Assembly: GCA_025997455.1 (NCBI GenBank)
Contig: BNUP01000063.1
Coordinates: 1-12,134, forward strand
Origin: Fibrobacterales bacterium
GTDB lineage: Bacteria > Fibrobacterota > Fibrobacteria > Fibrobacterales > Fibrobacteraceae
Direction: 5' to 3'
DNA: 12,134 bases
The notes beneath the pieces are model-generated. The model was not told the DNA's origin and made no database searches. It saw only the letters and a program-made list of their open reading frames with translations. Made by a program: the position numbers and the translations under genes. Positions 1 to 5,514 of the stretch are shown in pieces. Position 1 is the first letter of the stretch. Every line of letters begins with the position of its first letter.

Positions 1-177
1 TAGGTAACCACTATTAACCTCATAAGAGGTTGGTAGAGGTTACCAAGCGACATGGGCGAACTGCGTTTTTATGGTGATAATGTCATCCTGTGGCGAATGC
101 TCGCAGGATCGCCGTCGTCTCTAAAAATTCAAATCTGTGGAATTGTGTTACAAAGAGAGTTTTTAGAGGTTTCCTTT
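1..177 (+). repeat. Three-hairpin palindromic element, full copy 1
   Basis: First of two tandem copies. Hairpin 1 pairs GGTAACC (3-9) with GGTTACC (38-44) and has an inner AACCTC/GAGGTT stem with an ATAA loop. The central stem pairs GCGAC (47-51) with GTCGT (114-118), leaves an ATG bulge on the left arm, then pairs GGCGA with TCGCC and CTGCG with CGCAG. Hairpin 3 pairs CTCTAAAAA (119-127) with TTTTTAGAG (160-168). The same three-part layout occurs at 178-354, 4433-4587 and 8743-8890. The element may extend upstream of the window. No open reading frame typical of a transposase is present, so it would be non-autonomous. I do not recognise it as a named repeat or RNA family. Confidence 0.85.
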
Positions 178-354
178 TAGGTAACCACTATTAACCTCAT
201 AAGAGGTTGGTAGAGGTTACCAAGCGACATGGGCGAACTGCGTTTTTATGGTGATAATGTCATCCTGTGGCGAATGCTCGCAGGATCGCCGTCGTCTCTA
301 AAAACTCAAATCTGTGGAATTGTGTTACAAAGAGAGTTTTTAGAGGTTTCCTTT
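178..354 (+). repeat. Three-hairpin palindromic element, full copy 2 (tandem)
   Basis: Direct tandem duplicate of 1-177 with period 177 and, by eye, one substitution (ATTC to ACTC in the left arm of hairpin 3). The core stem GCGAC/GTCGT lies at 224-228 and 291-295. Because the two copies are almost identical, the duplication is recent or maintained by conversion. No promoter or gene is evident inside. Confidence 0.9.
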
Positions 355-393
355 AATGTCCTAAGGACTACCTTCTCCAACCAATTCACAACA

Positions 394-413
394 GGGTGGC
401 ATAAATGCCACCC
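394..413. repeat. Short intergenic palindrome (GGGTGGCAT/ATGCCACCC)
   Basis: A 9-bp perfect stem with an AA spacer, followed by CTAC. Its plan (a G-rich arm, a short centre, a C-rich arm) resembles the hairpins at 11762-11782 and 11813-11830. It is therefore probably a dispersed intergenic palindrome rather than a terminator; no T-tract follows. Confidence 0.6.
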
Positions 414-422
414 CTACAAAAA

Positions 423-466
423 CCCTTCTCCCCCACACCCTACACGCCACACCCTATACCCCACCC
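423..466 (+). repeat. C-rich tract, upstream copy of a 44-bp direct repeat
   Basis: This tract of CACCCTACAC-type units matches 1650-1693 at 41 of 44 positions by eye. The two copies bracket the AT-rich two-gene cassette at 656-1562. The sequence is low complexity, so the match could come from a recurring pre-promoter tract rather than from an insertion event. The rest of 355-655 holds only the palindromes and promoter listed here and no gene. Confidence 0.6.
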
Positions 467-528
467 TGTGCTGCCGAGTTAAAAATTGTGAACGCGGTGT
501 GTGCCGAGCGCACCAAAAAACTCTATGG

Positions 529-550
529 ATTCTGCGTCCACGCGCAGAAT
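529..550. repeat. REP-like hairpin (ATTCTGCG/CGCAGAAT)
   Basis: An 8-bp perfect stem with the loop TCCACG. Read on the minus strand it has the GTCATTCTGCG...CGCAGAATCC form of widespread intergenic palindromes. On the plus strand it is followed by GACGACTTTTTC, so it might also act as a weak terminator for anything read from the left. Confidence 0.5.
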
Positions 551-596
551 GACGACTTTTTCTCCCCTTTCAACTTTACACTCCCTTATCCCATAT

Positions 597-625
597 TTGC
601 AATGCATAGGTAATTTTCTACATTT
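597..625 (+). promoter_or_regulatory. Putative promoter of the two-gene cassette
   Basis: The 12-mer TTTTCTACATTT (614-625) occurs at three further places upstream of transcription units in this window. TACATT (619-624) can serve as a -10 element. TTGCAA (597-602), 16 nt upstream, is a possible -35. The downstream GTG start is at 656, behind a good ribosome binding site. Confidence 0.55.
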
Positions 626-655
626 GGTATCACAAATCAAAAAAGAGGTTCGCTT

Positions 656-832
656 GTGTCAATATTCGACGAAAAAAATAACATTGATTGGGATGCAGTC
701 TTCAATGTTGTAAATAATGCAATTGAGTTAGGAGAGCCGGCTCCTGAAAATAATTCAAGACCCTCTACAATAGAAGGTCCAATAGCAGCCGCACAAAAAT
801 CTTTTGGATTTTTTGTTAAACAAGGAAAATAA
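656..832 (+). CDS. Small protein of unknown function, first gene of a two-gene cassette
   Basis: A 58-codon frame beginning at GTG 656 and ending at TAA 830-832. The start is supported by AAGAGG at 643-648, seven nucleotides upstream, and by the promoter-like motif at 614-625. The product begins VSIFDEKNNIDWDAVF and ends KSFGFFVKQGK. It is acidic, rich in N, and has neither a signal peptide nor a membrane segment. The next gene's ATG follows after one nucleotide, with its ribosome binding site inside this gene's last codons, so the two are almost certainly co-translated. I do not recognise the family. A small first gene closely coupled to a larger one would suit an antitoxin, immunity protein or accessory subunit, but nothing in the sequence proves this. 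Confidence 0.7.
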   Translation: MSIFDEKNNIDWDAVFNVVNNAIELGEPAPENNSRPSTIEGPIAAAQKSFGFFVKQGK

Positions 833-833
833 A

Positions 834-1562
834 ATGACATTAGATGAAGCAATTCAAAAAGCCAAATCTTTTGAAAATTGGTCTGCCAAAACAGAAACAA
901 AGGAACAAGAAACTGAATCTACGGCAAATGTTCGTAACAGATATTTGGCAGAATTAGAGCAAGCAGAAGAGCAAAATAAATTTTTATGGAATTTGCTTGT
1001 CCCGACAAACCGAACTCTTAATGATGATGAACAAAAGCACAAAGAATTGCTGAGTAGAGTTTTAAAAGATCGTTATTGTTATTATAAAAGAGCGATAACA
1101 TTTATTGAAACTTTCAAGCAGTTTATAGAGGATTGTGATAAATTTTATATAAACGGAAGTTTATTGGAAGATGTAATTCAGCATTATGTTTCAGATCTTG
1201 ATATTTTGAAAAAACGCTATAATTCATCTTGTATTAAATTGCCGAAAATAGCAGGTTTAATGGCTAATTCAATAGTTAGATTTAAACCAATAGTATTAAA
1301 AAATTCTAAGGAAAATTTATCTAAAAAAGAAAAAAGTATAAACGAATCATTTGCAATATATCACGGATTGTGTATATGTTCTGACTTTTCAAAAGGCGTT
1401 GAATTAGAAACTTTTCTAAAATCTACTGACTTTAATAGTTGGTTTGATGATATGCTGTATCTGCTTAGGAATCGCAATTATACATCCGAATCTTTGATTG
1501 TAATATTCAAAACTCTCTGCCAAAATTATTTTAAATTAGCAGATGTTGAAATTGATCCTTGA
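834..1562 (+). CDS. Unknown protein (242 aa), second gene of the cassette
   Basis: The start at ATG 834 is preferred over ATG 804 because AAGGAA (823-828) precedes it at good spacing and the upstream small gene would otherwise be overlapped. The product begins MTLDEAIQKAKSF. Residues about 20-60 are rich in E, K and Q with likely coiled-coil character (NVRNRYLAELEQAEEQNKF). The rest looks like an all-alpha cytoplasmic protein with several Y/F/C-rich stretches (DRYCYYKRAITFIETFKQF, YHGLCICSDFSKG, DDMLYLLRNRNY). There is no signal peptide, membrane segment or nucleotide-binding motif. Base composition is clearly more AT-rich than in the YfgM/PpiD operon that follows, which suggests acquired DNA. 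I do not recognise a family. An accessory system such as toxin-antitoxin or phage defence is possible but unproven. Confidence 0.8.
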   Translation: MTLDEAIQKAKSFENWSAKTETKEQETESTANVRNRYLAELEQAEEQNKFLWNLLVPTNRTLNDDEQKHKELLSRVLKDRYCYYKRAITFIETFKQFIEDCDKFYINGSLLEDVIQHYVSDLDILKKRYNSSCIKLPKIAGLMANSIVRFKPIVLKNSKENLSKKEKSINESFAIYHGLCICSDFSKGVELETFLKSTDFNSWFDDMLYLLRNRNYTSESLIVIFKTLCQNYFKLADVEIDP

Positions 1563-1591
1563 AACTATCTCTTTACATATTACAGAAAAAT

Positions 1592-1619
1592 AACGGTCGA
1601 TAACCAATGGTTGTCCGTT
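1592..1619 (+). terminator. Hairpin after the cassette, weak terminator candidate
   Basis: AACGG (1592-1596) can pair with CCGTT (1615-1619), with an inner AACC/GGTT stem. It lies about 30 nt after the stop of the 242-aa gene. No T-tract follows, so intrinsic termination is doubtful. Confidence 0.3.
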
Positions 1620-1649
1620 GTATCATTCCATGACAATAACAACTCTTCT

Positions 1650-1698
1650 CCCTTCTCCCCCACACCCTACACCCCACACCCTACACCCCACACCCCAC
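1650..1698 (+). repeat. C-rich tandem repeat, downstream copy of the direct repeat
   Basis: About three units of a 14-bp repeat (CACCCTACACCCCA-like) lie directly before the TTTTCTACATTT motif. Positions 1650-1693 match 423-466 at 41 of 44 positions. Slippage could vary the unit number and so the spacing upstream of the promoter. Confidence 0.65.
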
Positions 1699-1710
1699 TT
1701 TTCTACATTT
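1699..1710 (+). promoter_or_regulatory. Putative promoter element TTTTCTACATTT of the YfgM/PpiD operon
   Basis: Perfect copy of the 12-mer found at 614 and 5497 and, with one change, at 11577-11588 on the minus strand. The ATG of the first gene is 28 nt downstream of TACATT. The upstream C-rich tract shows no obvious -35. Confidence 0.5.
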
Positions 1711-1737
1711 CCCTTACACATTTTTTTTGAGAGATTT

Positions 1738-2460
1738 ATGGCAGACAATTTACCTAATTCGGGCAATGTAAATGCAAATTCAGGTGCAACGGAAGGTTGG
1801 GTTGAATTAGCAAAGGATATTTGGCAACAGCACGGGACAAAAATTATTGCGGCAGTGTTAGTGTTGGTTGTGGCGATTTTTGCTTTGGCACAGCATTTTG
1901 GAACGGCTTCGCAAAAGCAAGCGGCAATGACGGAAGATTTGGGAAGGGGCTTGGAGTTTGTGTATTTGGGTCAAACAGACTCTGCACTCGCGGCTTTTGA
2001 AGGTTCAATTCAGAGCGGCGTGCTAAAAGATTTACCCCTTGCAAAGGCGGCATTGCTTGCGGGTAATATTCGTTTGCAGAACGGCGATTTAGACAGTGCG
2101 GAGATACTTTTCAAGTTATCAGTTGGAAATTCCGGTTCGGCGAATTTGATTTCCTCTGCTGCGGAAAACGGGCTTGCAGTGGTGGCTATGGAACGCAAGG
2201 ATTATGCAAAGGCTATTTCGGCTCTGAACGATTTTATTGAGAAATACGGAAAACGGGACGGCAATTTGGCAAACAGATACACAAAAAACGAACATGCGGA
2301 TTTATCTCCGACCGTTGCCGATGCACTTTGGAAACTCTCACTTTGCTACTTTGAACAGAAAGATACCGCAAATGCAAAAAAAACTGCCGAAAAAATTTTG
2401 AAAATTTACGGCGATTCACCGCGTGCCGCAAATGCACGAAAACTGATAGCGATACTTTAA
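1738..2460 (+). CDS. YfgM-like membrane-anchored tetratricopeptide protein
   Basis: The start at ATG 1738 (MADNLPNSG) follows GAGAG and lies after the promoter. A longer frame from 1618 would begin upstream of the promoter and translate the C-rich repeat, so it is rejected. The product has 240 aa. Residues about 24-50 form a single transmembrane anchor (IIAAVLVLVVAIFALAQHF) after a short cytoplasmic N-terminus. The periplasmic remainder is a string of TPR-like helices (for example LGQTDSALAAFEGSIQSG and FEQKDTANAKKTAEKILK). This is the layout of YfgM/TPR_21 proteins. In E. coli YfgM binds PpiD at the SecYEG translocon. The next gene, ten nucleotides on, encodes a PpiD-like protein, which supports the same partnership here. 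The family call rests on architecture and context rather than strong residue identity. Confidence 0.75.
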   Translation: MADNLPNSGNVNANSGATEGWVELAKDIWQQHGTKIIAAVLVLVVAIFALAQHFGTASQKQAAMTEDLGRGLEFVYLGQTDSALAAFEGSIQSGVLKDLPLAKAALLAGNIRLQNGDLDSAEILFKLSVGNSGSANLISSAAENGLAVVAMERKDYAKAISALNDFIEKYGKRDGNLANRYTKNEHADLSPTVADALWKLSLCYFEQKDTANAKKTAEKILKIYGDSPRAANARKLIAIL

Positions 2461-2469
2461 GGGGGAACA

Positions 2470-4281
2470 ATGCTAACTTGGATAAGCGAAAACGCAAAAT
2501 GGGTGATTTATATTTTTATCGCAGGTATTGCGGCAGGTTTATTGTTTATGGATATGTCGTCGCTGCAAATCGACAAACGCCCGCCGGTTGGAGTTGTAAA
2601 TGGCGAGAAACTTTCAAACGATTTGTTCGATGCTCGGTTGCGGCAAATTCAGAGTCAGCAATCGGGGTTAAGCGATGCACAGGCTATGCAGTTGCGCGAG
2701 GAACTTTTTAAGAGTTTTGTTCAACAACATCTCTTGCAAAAAGAAATTTCAAAAGCGAAAATTACCGCATCGGTTTATGAGATGTCGCGCGATTTACGGA
2801 CAGACCCGCCGCAGGGAATTGACCGCGAACCGACCTTTCAAACGGAAGGAAGATTTGACCCCGAAAAATATGAGGCGTGGCTAAACGACCCCAACACTTA
2901 CAACATTCCGTTTATGCAGGAATATGAAACTATGTTGCGTGATGCAAAAATTCCCGAAAAGCAATTACGGGTTTTTGTGGGTGCAGGAGTTCATCCGTCT
3001 TCGCTTGAGGCAAAATTCAATGTCTTGCATCGTGAAACAAAATACAAGGTTTGGAATGCACAGGGTAATCCGCGAGCCTTTGCGGAAGAAGATGTTTCGG
3101 CGGCGGCTATAGATTCGGTGTTCGCGGCAAACTTAGACAGTTTTTATGTTGCAGATGATTTATCGAAGGTGAATTATGTTTCCATAGCGGTTTTGCCGAG
3201 CAAGGCAGATGAAGAGGGAACTTTTGAGTATGCGAAACTTTTAATTTCGCAGATTAAAGATGGTTCGGACTTTGCGGATATTGCACGGAACAGTTCCGAA
3301 GATGCTGGCAGTGCGGTGCAGGGCGGCGACCTCGGCGATTGGACGGGGCATGGGAAATGGGTAGCGGAGTTCGACAGTGCGGCATTTGCACTCGATTCGG
3401 GTGAGATTAGCGACCCTGTTAGGACACAGTTCGGCTATCACATTATACAGAATTTGGGTAAGCGCGGAGTTGGGGACAGTGTGGAAGTGAAGGCACGACA
3501 CATATTGTTAAATGTAACCGCGAGTGCCGAGACAATAGACAGTTTGGAAAATATTTTGGGCGACCTAAAAAACGCCGTTGATGAAGGAAAATCATTTGCA
3601 GATGCCGCAACAGCCAAGGGTTTAAAAGTGGCAACTTCAACTTGGTTCAAGCGCGGCGGTGAGATTCCCGAACTCGGTTATGTGTCCGGTCTTTCGTCTT
3701 ATGCTTTCTTTAACCCGCTCCGCCCGAAAGAAGATTCAAAAGTTTCCGAGATTTTGCAAAATCAAAAATGGGTTGTGTTGTTTGAGAAGAATGCAACTTT
3801 GAGTGCAGGCAAACGCGACTTAGAATTTTACAAAGATAAAATAACGGCAAATTTGAAGGCTGTTCGCAGAGTGCAAAAAATTGCCGATTATTTGAAAAGC
3901 CGTTCCGCTCAATTCGATACAATTTCCGTTCTCGATTCGGTTTCGGCGGTTAGCGTTGAAAATGCGGTTATCGACTCGGCAACTGTTGCGGGCGAGGGTT
4001 ATCTTCCGGGTTTGGGTTATGCGAGTGCAGAACTTTACGGAGCACTAGCAAAGGCAAAATACAATGAATGGTCGGGTCCTTTTTCGGGTGCTCAAACCGC
4101 AGTCCTCCTTAAAGTTCTCGGAAAAATTAACCCCGACCCTTCAACTGTTTCTGCCGCTATTCACGATGAGTTGGAAACCGCTTGGCAATACGGTGCTTTT
4201 AGCGTTTTTGGCGATTACTCCCGTGATTTGGAGCAATCTGCAAATGTGGTGAATAACTTGGATTTGTATTATAAGGAGTAA
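2470..4281 (+). CDS. PpiD/SurA-like membrane-anchored peptidyl-prolyl isomerase/chaperone
   Basis: 603 aa; the start at 2470 follows AGGGGG (2460-2465), a strong ribosome binding site. Residues 11-28 are a membrane anchor (WVIYIFIAGIAAGLLFM). Residues about 39-200 form the SurA-N/chaperone-like helical region that opens GVVNGEKLSNDLFDARL. Residues about 234-333 form a parvulin (PPIC) domain with GGDLGDW (285-291), FDSAAFAL and QFGYHII; the His of GYHI (324) is retained. The usual ARHIL strand at the start of this domain reads VNYVSI, so the first conserved His is missing. A separate VKARHILLNV appears at 339-349 and begins what looks like a second, degenerate parvulin unit. Length and layout match PpiD (about 620 aa). 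It should assist folding of proteins leaving the Sec translocon, together with the preceding TPR protein. Isomerase activity is uncertain. Confidence 0.88.
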   Translation: MLTWISENAKWVIYIFIAGIAAGLLFMDMSSLQIDKRPPVGVVNGEKLSNDLFDARLRQIQSQQSGLSDAQAMQLREELFKSFVQQHLLQKEISKAKITASVYEMSRDLRTDPPQGIDREPTFQTEGRFDPEKYEAWLNDPNTYNIPFMQEYETMLRDAKIPEKQLRVFVGAGVHPSSLEAKFNVLHRETKYKVWNAQGNPRAFAEEDVSAAAIDSVFAANLDSFYVADDLSKVNYVSIAVLPSKADEEGTFEYAKLLISQIKDGSDFADIARNSSEDAGSAVQGGDLGDWTGHGKWVAEFDSAAFALDSGEISDPVRTQFGYHIIQNLGKRGVGDSVEVKARHILLNVTASAETIDSLENILGDLKNAVDEGKSFADAATAKGLKVATSTWFKRGGEIPELGYVSGLSSYAFFNPLRPKEDSKVSEILQNQKWVVLFEKNATLSAGKRDLEFYKDKITANLKAVRRVQKIADYLKSRSAQFDTISVLDSVSAVSVENAVIDSATVAGEGYLPGLGYASAELYGALAKAKYNEWSGPFSGAQTAVLLKVLGKINPDPSTVSAAIHDELETAWQYGAFSVFGDYSRDLEQSANVVNNLDLYYKE

Positions 4282-4287
4282 TTTGTA

Positions 4288-4328
4288 ATACTCGTGTGCA
4301 GGTTGTCCTCGTGCCCCGACACGAGTAT
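4288..4328. repeat. REP-like palindrome after ppiD with alternative pairings
   Basis: ATACTCGTGT (4288-4297) pairs with ACACGAGTAT (4319-4328). CACGAG (4320-4325) can alternatively pair with CTCGTG at 4308-4313 to form a tighter CTCGTG-CCCCGA-CACGAG hairpin. The right part (GTCCTCGTGCCCCGACACGA, continuing GTATCC) has the form of common GTCATTCC...GGAATCC intergenic repeats. It may stabilise the ppiD mRNA end or contribute to termination. No T-tract follows. Confidence 0.55.
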
Positions 4329-4368
4329 CCAAAGGTTCATCGCTCGCCTTAATACCCTTGATAACCGT

Positions 4369-4396
4369 TTGCTTAGGCAAATAAAAAATGTATATT
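4369..4396 (+). promoter_or_regulatory. Possible promoter of the acyltransferase gene
   Basis: TTGCTT (4369-4374) and TATATT (4391-4396) have 16-nt spacing. This unit lacks the TTTTCTACATTT motif seen at the other four. An ATG at 4404 would lie only seven nucleotides beyond the -10, close to a leaderless start. Confidence 0.35.
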
Positions 4397-4425
4397 TAGG
4401 GCAATGACCCGTCAAATACAAATTT

Positions 4426-5496
4426 ATGTTTATAGTAGGCTCTGAAGAACTCGCTAAGAGGTCATCAGAGCCTACTAAGCGACACGGGCAACCTATATTT
4501 TTATGCAAATTTAAGTGGTTGCCGTCGTCTCTGAAGAACTCCTTGTTTTATGAAATAAGTTTTTTTGGAGTTCTTCAGAGATTACTATATAAAATTCTTT
4601 TTGAACTCCTATATCCTATTTACCTGCTTAAATTCGGTAATGAAAAAAAATATATTGAAGAAAGATTGCGAAAGGCGGATTTATTTGCTCGTTCATTTGC
4701 TTGCTCTGCAAATTTAAAAATTACCGCACGCGAAGTTTATAAAAATCTTTTTTTGAACGGTATAGACAGTTGGCGTTTTTTGAAGGGTAAAATTGTACCC
4801 TTTGAATTTGAGAATTTGGAACTTGCAAAAGCGGAAATTGAAAAAGGCAAACCTCTCGTTTTTGTCAGCATACATTTGGGAGCATTTGAAATGTTGCACA
4901 GAAGTTTAGAATTTTTAATAAAGGAAATCTCTAAAAACTCCATTGACTCTCAATTTAGTAAAACTGGAGTTTTTAGAGAAAACGCTAAACCGCAGATAAA
5001 TCTTATAACGGCATCCTTAAAACATTTAGATAAATATATGGTAAATTTGCGTGCAACTAATAATGTAGTAATCTCAGAAGAACTCCCCCAAACTTTATCT
5101 CATAAAACAAGGAGTTCTTCTGAGCCTACTATAAAAGTGGTAAAAGATATTGAAATTCCCCAAACCCTAAAAAAAATAATTCGCAATAATGAGATTATGG
5201 CTGTTATGGCAGATCAATCAAAATTCGGCGGAGAAAATTTTCAACTTTTAGGACAAAAAATACCTCTGTTTCTAAAACTTCCGCTCACCGCAAACAAACT
5301 CGGCGCAACAGTAATACTTTTTAGAACTTTCAAAAAAAATGACAAGCATATAATAAAATTTGAACAAGTTTTTGAACCGCACGCAATGAAAAATAATGAA
5401 CAAAATATTAAAAATAAAATAGCCGAAATTTTTGAGAGTTGGATTTTGGAAAACCCCGAACAATGGACTTGGAATTACGGATTCAAATCTCGCTAA
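4426..5496 (+). CDS. LpxL/HtrB-type acyltransferase-like protein with palindromic insertions
   Basis: 356 aa if read from ATG 4426, which lacks a ribosome binding site. The recognisable part is a lysophospholipid acyltransferase (LPLAT) domain: VFVSIHLGAFE carries the H-x4-E catalytic motif (about residues 145-155), followed by an RATNN segment, AVMADQSKFGG and a C-terminal WILENPEQWTWNYGF typical of LpxL-like enzymes. It would transfer an acyl chain to a lipid A-type or other lipid acceptor at the inner membrane. Residues 1 to about 54 are encoded by a full palindromic element (4433-4587). Two further palindromic hairpins (4928-4979, 5066-5131) are translated between the H-x4-E motif and the DQ motif. 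The native N-terminus may have started at ATG 4404 (MTRQIQIYVY), which now meets TGA at 4443 inside the element. TTG 4543 is another in-frame start. The gene may be functional with inserts or may be decaying. Confidence 0.72.
   Translation: MFIVGSEELAKRSSEPTKRHGQPIFLCKFKWLPSSLKNSLFYEISFFGVLQRLLYKILFELLYPIYLLKFGNEKKYIEERLRKADLFARSFACSANLKITAREVYKNLFLNGIDSWRFLKGKIVPFEFENLELAKAEIEKGKPLVFVSIHLGAFEMLHRSLEFLIKEISKNSIDSQFSKTGVFRENAKPQINLITASLKHLDKYMVNLRATNNVVISEELPQTLSHKTRSSSEPTIKVVKDIEIPQTLKKIIRNNEIMAVMADQSKFGGENFQLLGQKIPLFLKLPLTANKLGATVILFRTFKKNDKHIIKFEQVFEPHAMKNNEQNIKNKIAEIFESWILENPEQWTWNYGFKSR
4433..4587 (+). repeat. Three-hairpin palindromic element, full copy 3 (inside the acyltransferase gene)
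   Basis: Hairpin 1 pairs TAGTAGGCTCTGA with TCAGAGCCTACTA (4433-4477). The core stem pairs GCGAC (4479-4483) with GTCGT (4524-4528), has an ACG bulge, and pairs GGCAACC (4487-4493) with GGTTGCC (4517-4523). Hairpin 3 pairs CTCTGAAGAACTCC with GGAGTTCTTCAGAG. The ends are inverted repeats: TAGTAGGCTCTGAAGAACTC at the left against the complement of GAGTTCTTCAGAGATTACTA at the right, 18 of 20 positions. Both flanks are TATA-rich, so a short target duplication cannot be placed exactly. Confidence 0.85.
4928..4979. repeat. Single-hairpin relative of the element, in frame inside the acyltransferase gene
   Basis: TCTCTAAAAACTCC pairs with GGAGTTTTTAGAGA around a 24-nt loop. The arm is the same as the left arm of hairpin 3 in copy 2 (CTCTAAAAACTC at 178-354). 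It is translated as roughly ISKNSIDSQFSKTGVFRE without a stop, between LIKE and NAKPQINL. Confidence 0.7.
5066..5131 (-). repeat. Single-hairpin relative, inverted version of hairpin 3 of copy 3
   Basis: TAGTA and CTCAGAAGAACTCC (5066-5086) pair with GGAGTTCTTCTGAG and TACTA (5111-5131). The loop read on the minus strand (CTTGTTTTATGAGATAAAG) nearly equals the loop of hairpin 3 in copy 3 (CTTGTTTTATGAAATAAG). This is therefore a related module in the opposite orientation, not a chance palindrome. Its 66 bp equal 22 codons, keeping the host gene in frame. Confidence 0.75.
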
Positions 5497-5508
5497 TTTT
5501 CTACATTT
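5497..5508 (+). promoter_or_regulatory. Putative promoter element TTTTCTACATTT of the AAA-ATPase-like pseudogene
   Basis: A perfect 12-mer starts directly after the acyltransferase stop codon. TACATT (5502-5507) ends seven nucleotides before ATG 5515, so the original transcript may have been leaderless or nearly so. No convincing -35 is visible. Confidence 0.5.
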
Positions 5509-5514
5509 CCTATT

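Noticed and set aside
1..354. CRISPR array
   Set aside because: The repeat unit is 177 bp and contains no variable spacers; only two contiguous copies are present.
1..354. Self-cleaving ribozyme or group II intron domain
   Set aside because: I find no hammerhead CUGANGA/GAAA core and no domain-V-like AGC triad with a GAAA loop. The GCGAC stem with an AYG bulge does not match a catalytic motif I know.
229..713. Open frames of about 70-107 codons across 229-713
   Set aside because: They run through the palindromic element, the C-rich tract and the REP-like hairpin, lack ribosome binding sites and have no protein-like composition. The only convincing gene start nearby is GTG 656.
1618..1737. 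Longer N-terminus for the YfgM-like protein from ATG 1618
   Set aside because: It would translate the C-rich repeat and begin upstream of the promoter motif. MADNLPNSG at 1738 is followed directly by a normal anchor topology.
2234..3922. Antisense open frames opposite the YfgM/PpiD operon
   Set aside because: These are shadows of the strongly coding plus-strand frames and have no start signals.
5439..5514. Start of the PDDEXK gene at ATG 5439 as an intact 275-aa protein
   Set aside because: The first 30 or so residues overlap the acyltransferase C-terminus and run across the promoter. The true family N-terminus occurs in another frame at 5515.
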